12,328 bases of DNA from contig RMBW01000330.1 of NCBI GenBank assembly GCA_004009845.1, forward strand, positions 1 through 12,328, read 5' to 3'. Both the position numbers and the translations under genes were made by a program. The notes below the pieces were generated by a model. It ran no database searches. It was not told where the DNA came from and saw only the letters and a list, made by a program, of their open reading frames with translations. Below, piece by piece: positions 5,854 through 11,886 of this stretch; the first letter of the stretch is position 1, and each line of letters starts with the position of its first letter. This DNA is from Davidsoniella eucalypti. Its lineage: Eukaryota > Ascomycota > Sordariomycetes > Microascales > Ceratocystidaceae.

Positions 5854-8361
5854 ATGGGAGCTAAAGGTTTATACTTAGATTTGTCTATTAATGAACTTTC
5901 GACTAAAGCTCTCGTCGACAGTGGCTGCCTCTGCCTCGCCGTCGTCCCTCCGCGCCTACTCCACTACGCCACTCAGACCCAGCCCATCGAGCCACGCAAG
6001 GTCTCCCTCGCCTCCTCCCAGTCCGACCCACCTGTCATCACTCAGATAGCACAGTTTACGCTACACCTACCTGACCACCACGAGGACATTTGGGCCTACG
6101 TCGTCCCCGGCCAAACCGAAGACTTAATACTCGGTCAACGCTGGCTGATTAATCACGACGTGCATCTACACCCGCGCTCTGGACAAATCGAAGTCACCAC
6201 GGCCGAAGAACTAACGCCTGAAGAGTTCCATAAACTCTGTGACAACGATGACGCCGCTGTATTCCGCATCACGCTAGAAGACGTCAATAGGGCGCTGGAA
6301 CAGAAGGAACAGGAAAGGCCGCCCTTACCCGAGTGGCTGCAACCTGTAGCGTCCGCGTTTGAAGCCAAAGCCTCCAAGGACCTCCCGCCACATCGGCCTG
6401 GAGTAGACCTGACGATTGAACTGTTAGAAGGGAAAACGTTACCTGTGCAATCGCTCTACCCGCTGTCGCGCGCTGAACTGTTGGTGATGCAAAAGACCTT
6501 GACTGAACTACTGGGGACAAAATGGATAAAGGATACGAAATCTGAAGTGGGCTCCCCCGTCCTATTTGTAAAGAAACCTGGAGGTGGAATTCGCTTCTGT
6601 GTGGACTACCGCGCAGTCAATGCCATCTCCAAGAAGGACTCTTACCCACTGCCCCTTATCCATGACACCCTTCGGCAAATCTCGGCTGCTAAATGGGTCT
6701 CCAAGGTCGACGTTATTGCCGCATTTCATCGTATTCGGATTGCCCCTGGTTCTGAGGAGTTAACCGCCTTTCGGACTCCCCTAGGGGCCTTTGAATGGAA
6801 CGTTATCCCTTTCGGTTTGACTAATGCCCCTGCTGCTTTCCAGCGTTACATCAATTCGGTCCTTCGGAAATGGCTAGGCATCAGCTGCAGCGCCTACATT
6901 GACGATGTGGATATCTACTCCAGTGGTACTGAGGAAGAGCACAGGAAGTTAGTGCTCGAAATTGTCCACGCACTCGATCTCGCCGGCCTGCAACTCGACC
7001 TCCGCAAGTGCCAGTTCCTAGCTAAGGAAATCAAGTTCCTCGGCTTTATCGTTGGCCCAGGTATTGGCATCAAGGCAGACCCTGAGAAAACCCTTGCGAT
7101 TCGCAACTGGAATTCTCCCACAACTTTGAAAGGTCTACGTGGTTTCATCGGCTTTGTCAACTTCTATCGAGACTTTGTGCCCCGACTGTCTGAAATGATA
7201 GCGCCGATGGTAGGGTTAACCAAGAAGGATACCCCCTTTGTCTGGTCTGACGCATGTGCGCACGCTTTCGCCGAGGTTAAGAGAGCCTTCCTCACTCCCC
7301 CTGTTTTGACCCCCTTTGACCCGCTGAAAGAAACGGTATTAACCGCGGACTCTTCCGGTTACGCCCTGGGAGCAGAATTGTCTCAACGAGGAGATGATGG
7401 CCTCATGCACCCCATTGCCTTCCTTTCTCGCAAACTCACACCCCCCGAAGCCAACTACCCCATTCACGACAAGGAGATGTTGGCCATCTACTGGTCCATT
7501 CGCGAATGGCGCCATTTCCTCCTAGGGGTCGACTTTGTGGTGTGGACTGATCACCGGAACTTGGAATACTTTCAGACCAAGAGAACGTTGGCTGAGAGAC
7601 AGCGCCGCTGGGGATATGAGCTTTCGGACTTTAGTTTCTGCCTACGCCACCGCCCAGGTACTGAGCAAGTTGTGCCAGACGCCCTGTCTAGAAGGGACCA
7701 GGATATGCCAGCCAACGAAAGTGACGACAGGCTGGCTAGTCGCTTCCACCAACTCCTCGAGAAGAGTGAGTCAAGCAACGACCTGGTGGTAATCGGCGCA
7801 GTTTGGGCTCAGGAGCCTGACAAGGACGCGCCGACTGACGACAAGGCGACTAAGGAAGCTGTGACCTCCCCCTTCGCGGACCCCGAGATGACTAGCCTAT
7901 GGAACCAGGCTCTGACCCAATGCAACCGTTGGTGGTTAGCTCGTAAACTAGTACGAGAAGGAGCTCGCTCATTCCCAGCCGACTGGGGTTTGCAATGGCA
8001 AATGAGCGAGTGCAAGCTAGACTCTGAAGGTAGACTACGCTGGCGTGATAGACTTTGGGTCCCTCACCACGAACCCCTGAGGACCAGAATCATCCAGCAA
8101 ATTCACGACTCTACCCTCGCAGGCCACCCCGGCAGAGCAATCACCCGTGACTTAGTGTCGCGCGAATATGCCTGGCCTGGCCTAACCAACGATGTCCGAC
8201 AATTCGTGTCGAATTGCTCTTCTTGTGGAAAAAGCAAGATTTGGCGAGAGCAGAAGCGCGGCCTGTTGAAGCCCCTGCCAGTACCGTCCAGACCTTGGTC
8301 TGAACTGGCCATGGACTTTATCGGCCCATTACCCCCTCTGCTGGTTACACTTCTATTCTAG
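5854..8361 (+). CDS. pol: Pol, first part: protease, reverse transcriptase, RNase H, integrase N-terminus
   Basis: Residues are counted from ATG 5854, the first AUG after the gag stop (68 nt between), although Pol may instead be made by frameshift from gag. Aspartic protease: active-site DSG at 22-24. RT: about 195-375, with D286 (KVDVIAAF) and YIDD at 348-351 (nt 6895-6906). RNase H: D499 (ADSSG), E541, D566 (TDHRN). Integrase: zinc-binding H751, H758, C788, C791, then the first catalytic D821 (nt 8314-8316). After P-L-P the frame is lost: only five C stand at 8332-8336 where six would keep the frame, and a false stop follows at 8359-8361. Everything upstream is intact with all key residues present. 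Confidence 0.93.
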   Translation: MGAKGLYLDLSINELSTKALVDSGCLCLAVVPPRLLHYATQTQPIEPRKVSLASSQSDPPVITQIAQFTLHLPDHHEDIWAYVVPGQTEDLILGQRWLINHDVHLHPRSGQIEVTTAEELTPEEFHKLCDNDDAAVFRITLEDVNRALEQKEQERPPLPEWLQPVASAFEAKASKDLPPHRPGVDLTIELLEGKTLPVQSLYPLSRAELLVMQKTLTELLGTKWIKDTKSEVGSPVLFVKKPGGGIRFCVDYRAVNAISKKDSYPLPLIHDTLRQISAAKWVSKVDVIAAFHRIRIAPGSEELTAFRTPLGAFEWNVIPFGLTNAPAAFQRYINSVLRKWLGISCSAYIDDVDIYSSGTEEEHRKLVLEIVHALDLAGLQLDLRKCQFLAKEIKFLGFIVGPGIGIKADPEKTLAIRNWNSPTTLKGLRGFIGFVNFYRDFVPRLSEMIAPMVGLTKKDTPFVWSDACAHAFAEVKRAFLTPPVLTPFDPLKETVLTADSSGYALGAELSQRGDDGLMHPIAFLSRKLTPPEANYPIHDKEMLAIYWSIREWRHFLLGVDFVVWTDHRNLEYFQTKRTLAERQRRWGYELSDFSFCLRHRPGTEQVVPDALSRRDQDMPANESDDRLASRFHQLLEKSESSNDLVVIGAVWAQEPDKDAPTDDKATKEAVTSPFADPEMTSLWNQALTQCNRWWLARKLVREGARSFPADWGLQWQMSECKLDSEGRLRWRDRLWVPHHEPLRTRIIQQIHDSTLAGHPGRAITRDLVSREYAWPGLTNDVRQFVSNCSSCGKSKIWREQKRGLLKPLPVPSRPWSELAMDFIGPLPPLLVTLLF
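8332..8336 (+). other. One-base deletion in a C run, breaking integrase
   Basis: Adding one C to the run C5 would join the upstream pol frame to the downstream integrase frame with a normal-looking protein across the join (Pro-Ser-Ala-Gly-Tyr in place of Pro-Leu-Leu-Val). The break falls between the first and second catalytic acids of the DDE core. A true deletion and a homopolymer sequencing error cannot be told apart here. Confidence 0.85.
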
Positions 8362-9485
8362 GAGTCACCGACCGCCTGTCGAAGTCGCAAATCCTGATCC
8401 CTATGAAGGCCATTACCGCACAAGCCACTGCTGAAGCCCTGCTGATTCACGTCTTTTCCCACCACGGCTTCCCCCTTGCAATCGTCTCCGACAGAGGGCC
8501 TCAATTTGCTCAGCTGTTTTGGGGCGAAGTATGCCGTCGCTTTGGGATTCAACGCCGCCTATCTACGGCCTTCCACCCCCAGACTGATGGTAGTCAGGAG
8601 CGCAGCAATCAGGAGATTGAAACGTACTTGCGCAATTTCTGTTCCTTCGCACAGGACGACTGGGCCTCACTACTGCCCCAAGCGCAATTGGCCCTCAACA
8701 ACCGCATTTCCTCAACCACTGGCCTCTCCCCTTTCTTCACCACGCATGGTTTCAACGTGGACATTATTGAACCCTCCGTTCAAGGTCCCCCTGCCTCTGA
8801 CAAATCTCCTGTTTGTGGTGCCCAGGAATGGCTGTCCAAACTAAGCGACGCAACCCAATTCGCGATCGTAGCTATGGCTGCCACCCAGGAACACCAGGAA
8901 ACCAGCGCCAACCGTCTCCGTCAACCATCCGAGAGTTTCAGAGTGGGAGATAAGGTATACCTCAACACGAAGAACCTGACCACGGAGAGACCGTCCAAGA
9001 AGTTAGACTGGTTGGCCAGACTGTACACAGTCCTAGAGGTTACAGGCACTCACAACGTACGATTGAACGTGCCCACAGGCATCCATCCTGTTTTCCACGT
9101 AAGCCTAATCCGCCGAGCTCCCAACAACCCCTTACCTTCGCAGGAAGTACCTGATGATGAGCCCGCGGCTATCACGGCTAGGGAAGCACTTGAAGACGAC
9201 TCTGTGGAAACAGGCGAGTACAGAGTGGAAGCAATCGTCAAGCAACGTACCCGCCATGGACACACGCAAGCCTTGGTCAAATGGAAAGGTTACCAAGATG
9301 CTACCTGGGAACCATTGGAACACGTGAAGGACACTGCAGCATGGTTGGTCTTCACGGAGAAGACGAAAAAGAATTGGAACGTGACCCTCCAATCCCTTTA
9401 CACTGCCTGGTTGCTACCAGAGGATGGCCCCGAGAAGGACCATGGTACGAGTATGGACACACGCAGTCCACTGATGGTAGGCTAA
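8337..9485 (+). CDS. pol: Pol, second part: integrase core, C-terminal domain and chromodomain (-1 frame)
   Basis: This is the continuation of integrase in the frame one base back. It inserts element cDNA into the genome. The frame is open from the break at 8337; the first in-frame ATG is 8403. The second and third catalytic residues are D at nt 8490-8492 (SDRGPQF) and E at 8598-8600, 35 residues apart as in the DDE family. A C-terminal domain follows, in which the usual GPF/Y module is altered: LARLYTV (about nt 9012-9032) stands where GP-F/Y is expected. The protein ends in a chromodomain (nt 9216-9355, VE-I and LVKWKGY...TWEP), which in chromoviruses steers insertion toward marked chromatin such as H3K9-methylated histones. 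As it stands it has no start of its own and is likely untranslated or made only after frameshift. Confidence 0.92.
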   Translation, partial: SAGYTSILGVTDRLSKSQILIPMKAITAQATAEALLIHVFSHHGFPLAIVSDRGPQFAQLFWGEVCRRFGIQRRLSTAFHPQTDGSQERSNQEIETYLRNFCSFAQDDWASLLPQAQLALNNRISSTTGLSPFFTTHGFNVDIIEPSVQGPPASDKSPVCGAQEWLSKLSDATQFAIVAMAATQEHQETSANRLRQPSESFRVGDKVYLNTKNLTTERPSKKLDWLARLYTVLEVTGTHNVRLNVPTGIHPVFHVSLIRRAPNNPLPSQEVPDDEPAAITAREALEDDSVETGEYRVEAIVKQRTRHGHTQALVKWKGYQDATWEPLEHVKDTAAWLVFTEKTKKNWNVTLQSLYTAWLLPEDGPEKDHGTSMDTRSPLMVG

Positions 9486-9700
9486 GGCAGCAATATTGGC
9501 TGCACCACCTTGGTCACCTGCACACCCGAGCGTCTGCAGGATAAGATTGCTGACCTATTTTGGAGTTATTTCTGTTTCTGGAGTTATTTCTGTTTTCGGA
9601 TATCGAGTACCAAGGTACTATACGGTTTTAAGTTTGTATACACCATGCTACAGGGGTGTTTTTGTATGTTTAGACGTAAAATTAGTGTAATTTTTCTGCC
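9486..9700 (+). other. 3' UTR of the LTR element with an 18-bp tandem duplication
   Basis: This non-coding stretch lies between the pol stop and the polypurine tract. At 9561-9578 and 9579-9596 an 18-bp unit (TGGAGTTATTTCTGTTTC and a copy with one changed base) sits in tandem. A small palindrome GTACCAAGGTAC lies at 9607-9618. The downstream half is T-rich. I see no gene here. Confidence 0.75.
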
Positions 9701-9714
9701 GATGGGGGGGGAGA
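9701..9714 (+). promoter_or_regulatory. Polypurine tract
   Basis: A purine-rich run with eight G followed by AGA ends 4 nt before the 3' LTR (9719). This is the expected place and composition for the primer of plus-strand DNA synthesis. One T (9703) lies near its left end. Confidence 0.8.
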
Positions 9715-9718
9715 CTAT

Positions 9719-9899
9719 TGTAAGAGACTAAGGCCTAGTAAGGTTAGCCAAGGCATTCCTTGTCAGTACTAGAATCGGCTATAAGTAGGGACCTATTCCC
9801 GCCGATTATTAGTCTTAGTTTCTCTTTCTCCTTCATCGGTCTCAATCGAACTACTCTTTTACGACCAGTTTTCATTGCAACTCCTCGTATATCGTCTCA
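9719..9899 (+). repeat. 3' LTR (181 bp)
   Basis: Identical to 3478-3658 over all 181 bases by direct comparison. It is followed at once by the TCCAC duplication (9900-9904) and LINE B sequence. Confidence 0.95.
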
Positions 9900-9904
9900 T
9901 CCAC
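9900..9904. repeat. 5-bp target-site duplication of the LTR element, right copy
   Basis: TCCAC, matching 3473-3477. On the minus strand it is GTGGA, inside codons for Val-Asp of LINE B ORF2. Confidence 0.95.
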
Positions 9905-10414
9905 TACCAAGTCAGCATTGTTCCTCTGCAACCAACCAACGACTTCATCTGCATGCTGCGATTGCTCACAGTTCACAGACCACCATGGATGATGAGTGTT
10001 GAAGTCCCCGACGATGATGCCATTCCCAACCTGCCATTGCTGGACAAGCGGGTGCGGTAAAAGGGGCTGGGTCGGATGGTTGTAGAGGTTGACCAATAAT
10101 GGTTGCGCGTCGATATGAAGTCTTATGCATTGAAAGTCGCTGCTTGCGATGTCGAGAGGCTTTTCTATTGTGAAGTCAATGTCCTTTTGGATATAGGTCA
10201 CGACTCTTGGTCTTGTTAGCAAAGATAACGATGGTTTGACGGTGTGAAAGTTTTGGTGGTCCTGGAAAATCCATTTGCCTTCTTTTTGCCATACCCAGGG
10301 TTCCTGAATGCACAATATCTCAACTCTCTGCCTTATCGCTAATTCAAAGAGATGGTCCAAAATGCCTTTACGCTTTCCCTGGTTATGCTGAAAGATCGTG
10401 AGTTTTCTAATCAT
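9900..10414 (-). CDS. LINE B ORF2, N-terminal part: APE-type endonuclease
   Basis: This encodes the first 171 residues of ORF2, the endonuclease that nicks target DNA to prime reverse transcription. Visible family residues are the early Asn (QHNQ, about residue 11), Glu in IQEPW (about 38) and GDFN with following His (about 137-142). The remaining active-site SDH lies on the other side of the LTR element, at the start of the 211-3477 segment. I chose ATG 10414 because it lies in ATGATTAG, overlapping the ORF1 stop, and starts the usual L-x-I-x-Q-x-N pattern at once. The frame is open further upstream to 10483, but that part lies inside ORF1. As the DNA stands, translation would run into the LTR (to 9872), adding a few foreign residues to a catalytically incomplete endonuclease. 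Confidence 0.9.
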
Positions 10415-10928
10415 AAAAATACTTAACAATCTTGACTTTTTGCGCGGCAAAGAACATCTGCTTGTTGAGACAAACAGACGCACTTGCCTGGTTTAGGACA
10501 GTAAACACGACGGATCCTACCGTCTGTCCTGGGCGAGGCTTGCGTAGGAGGCGCACTCTCGGGAGGGCCTCAATGCCATTGCTGTCGTAAAACTCTTCAG
10601 CAAAGTTGTCGATCTCGTCAAGACGCATACCGTGCATCACGAGACGTTGCCAGTTCTCAGGCTCGATGCAGTCCTTCCAGCCCAAAGGCCGGAGGCGTGC
10701 CAGCCAGCTGTCCTTCGTCTTGAGGAGGCTGGCCTTCGCGGAGGCGCTGCTGCATGTGATGCTGATGTTGTTTTTCGAGGTCAACCTCACCTCAATGGCC
10801 TTCATCGCTCCATCACAGTTAACCAAGTCACGGATGTGCTTGGGAGAGGGAATCTTGCCACCACCGATAAGCAGAAGCTTGTTGGTGCTCTGTGTAGACT
10901 GAACAGAGGGCGGGCTGGTTTGCGCGGT
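10407..10928 (-). CDS. LINE B ORF1, C-terminal part (gag-like), -1 frame
   Basis: This is the second half of the RNA-binding ORF1 protein, reading in the -1 frame relative to the first half. The frame opens after a TAA at 10929-10931 and runs without a stop to TAG at 10407-10409. It starts with a Ser/Thr/Gln linker and K-L-L-L-I-G-G-G-K, then a compact domain resembling the gag-like nucleic-acid-binding domain of fungal Tad1-type ORF1 proteins (W-L...VMHGM; later SVVFTVLN). It ends at KYFYD. The C-terminal zinc knuckles common in this family are not seen: no CX2CX4HX4C follows. The stop overlaps the ORF2 start by 8 nt. The first ATG in this frame (10826) is unlikely to be a true start; normal ORF1 would read through from 11758. 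Confidence 0.75.
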   Translation of the reverse strand, partial: TAQTSPPSVQSTQSTNKLLLIGGGKIPSPKHIRDLVNCDGAMKAIEVRLTSKNNISITCSSASAKASLLKTKDSWLARLRPLGWKDCIEPENWQRLVMHGMRLDEIDNFAEEFYDSNGIEALPRVRLLRKPRPGQTVGSVVFTVLNQASASVCLNKQMFFAAQKVKIVKYFYD

Positions 10929-11758
10929 TTAACTTGTTGCCAACCTTTATCAGAGTCGACTGAGGTTGGGGCATTGGTCGTGTTTTTATGTTCGCCAGGC
11001 GTGGATGGCTGATTTGATTTTGTCGCGTCTTTGTTTGTCGCGTCTTTGTTTGTCGCGTCTTTGTTTGTTGGTGTTGTTTTGTCGAGTGACGCGTCGCGAG
11101 GCGCGTCAGTGTTGTTGGTGATCGGTGTTGAAGCCGTCTTGGAAGGCGCAGATAAAGTAGCCTTCTTCGCCGCCTTCTTCTTCTTGTTGTTGTTGTTAAT
11201 AATGTCACATTTCTTTGGCACCGCTGGTTGGAGTGGCGGTGTGACTGGCGTTTTCGTTATGGCAGAGTACAATGCCTTTGCTGAGGCCACCGTGGCCTTT
11301 GATGCATCTGCGATGATGACTTTTGGAGGTGGTGATGGAGTGTCTGGTAAGTCAAGTTCCCCAAAACCTTCTGCAATCAGAATCTGCAGCGACTCAAACA
11401 TCCTGTCTTGCGTTACTAATGATGCCATCTCACGCTTGACGATCGCGATACTTGCAGCGATCTTGGATTGTTTTGGATCAGGGCCGACCCAACGCGACAG
11501 TTCGAGGCCTTTCGCCTCGTGCAGCTTTTTCGCAGCAACCGGAGGAGAGCTTGGGAGCTCGATCTCCTCGATGCGGCGCTTGTTTTTATTGTTTTTGGTG
11601 ATGGTGTTGTTGTTTTCGTCGGTCATTTCGCTATCGTACATGTGTGTTGGCACGAGGCTGATCGAGTCAGTTGAGAAGTTGGGGGTGACAGGGGGGCTAT
11701 CGCAGTCTTGCGATGCTTCAATCGCCCTTAACGCATCGCGCATGGCTTGCGCCATCAT
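10802..11758 (-). CDS. LINE B ORF1, N-terminal part (frameshifted)
   Basis: This is the first half of ORF1. It starts at ATG-ATG (11758), 116 nt from the element's 5' end. About 277 residues look genuine: an acidic/Asn-rich start, a Lys-Arg patch near residue 60, a helical segment (about 97-135), a low-complexity Asn/Lys run from a GTT/TTC microsatellite (about 11165-11200), three copies of TNKDA, and GWQQVKPRKP. The residues after nt about 10928, down to 10802, look like out-of-frame reading. The distance from 11758 to the downstream stop at 10407 is 1352 nt, one short of a whole number of codons, which fits one deleted base; the repaired length would be 450 residues. A classical -1 slippery heptamer in the right phase is not present, so a mutation is likelier than programmed shifting. 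Confidence 0.78.
   Translation of the reverse strand: MMAQAMRDALRAIEASQDCDSPPVTPNFSTDSISLVPTHMYDSEMTDENNNTITKNNKNKRRIEEIELPSSPPVAAKKLHEAKGLELSRWVGPDPKQSKIAASIAIVKREMASLVTQDRMFESLQILIAEGFGELDLPDTPSPPPKVIIADASKATVASAKALYSAITKTPVTPPLQPAVPKKCDIINNNNKKKKAAKKATLSAPSKTASTPITNNTDAPRDASLDKTTPTNKDATNKDATNKDATKSNQPSTPGEHKNTTNAPTSVDSDKGWQQVKPRKPARPLFSLHRAPTSFCLSVVARFPLPSTSVTWLTVMER
11021..11065 (-). repeat. Three perfect 15-bp tandem repeats inside ORF1
   Basis: The unit TGTCGCGTCTTTGTT (plus strand) is present three times without a mismatch at 11021-11035, 11036-11050 and 11051-11065. Its length is a multiple of three, so it repeats the peptide T-N-K-D-A in frame in a disordered linker of ORF1. Copy number is likely variable between family members. 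Confidence 0.9.
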
Positions 11759-11873
11759 GCAAATGGTATTGATGGATTCGTCGAGATGAGGTGAGTATTT
11801 TAAAAGTGTTTTGAGATGAATTCGAGCGAAAATGGTTGAAAGGTGCCACTTCGTCGAAAAGTGTGTAGGAGTT
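11759..11873 (-). other. LINE B 5' UTR
   Basis: These 115 nt lie between the right target-site duplication and the ORF1 start, the expected position for an internal LINE promoter. I recognise no promoter motif. The ORF1 frame has no stop in the part nearest the ATG, but no upstream ATG was found in that part. Confidence 0.65.
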
Positions 11874-11886
11874 GAATGCTCTAGTC
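11874..11886 (+). repeat. 13-bp target-site duplication of LINE B, right copy
   Basis: GAATGCTCTAGTC, the second copy of 7-19. It continues without break into LINE A sequence. Since the T run abuts the left copy, reverse transcription was probably primed from the plus strand nicked after ...CTAGTC and before AACAG. Confidence 0.93.

Larger units (their letters stand above)
3478..9899 (+). mobile_element. Ty3/gypsy chromovirus-type LTR retrotransposon, complete
   Basis: The 6422-bp element is bounded by identical 181-bp LTRs (TG...CA) and a 5-bp target duplication. It contains a self-priming-type PBS, a structured leader, gag (3992-5785), pol in the -1 frame (5854-8361, continuing in a shifted frame to 9485), a 3' UTR and a G-rich polypurine tract. 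Protease, RT, RNase H, integrase, chromodomain is the Ty3/gypsy chromovirus order. No difference between the two LTRs was found by direct reading, so the insertion is young. One base missing in a C run at 8332-8336 breaks integrase, so this copy is probably not autonomous unless the base is a sequencing error. Confidence 0.95.
20..11873 (-). mobile_element. LINE B: full-length Tad1/I-like non-LTR retrotransposon, interrupted by an LTR element
   Basis: Read on the minus strand, the element has a 115-nt 5' UTR (11759-11873), ORF1 (11758-10407, frameshifted), ORF2 (starting at 10414, with endonuclease, RT, RNase H and a C-terminal CCHC), a 3' UTR (40-210) and a poly(A) tail (20-39). It is flanked by a 13-bp target-site duplication. 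ORF2 is split by an LTR retrotransposon (3478-9899). Removing that element and one copy of its TCCAC duplication leaves ORF2 open throughout. The domain order APE endonuclease, RT, RNase H fits the Tad1/I group of fungal LINEs. The clade assignment is inference and would need a phylogeny. Confidence 0.9.

Noticed and set aside
9872..9899. Extension of the endonuclease frame into the 3' LTR
   Set aside because: These residues are LTR sequence read by accident of the insertion, not part of the LINE protein.
10925..10935. GTTAAAC, similar to a viral -1 slippery heptamer, in ORF1
   Set aside because: The zero frame reads GTT AAA C, so the phase is wrong for X XXY YYZ slippage. The -1 frame also has a stop (TAA) at this very place.
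11031..11789. 252-codon open frame, plus strand, opposite ORF1
   Set aside because: It is the antisense shadow of the LINE ORF1. Its hydrophobic stretches come from the complement of Lys/Asn-rich codons.
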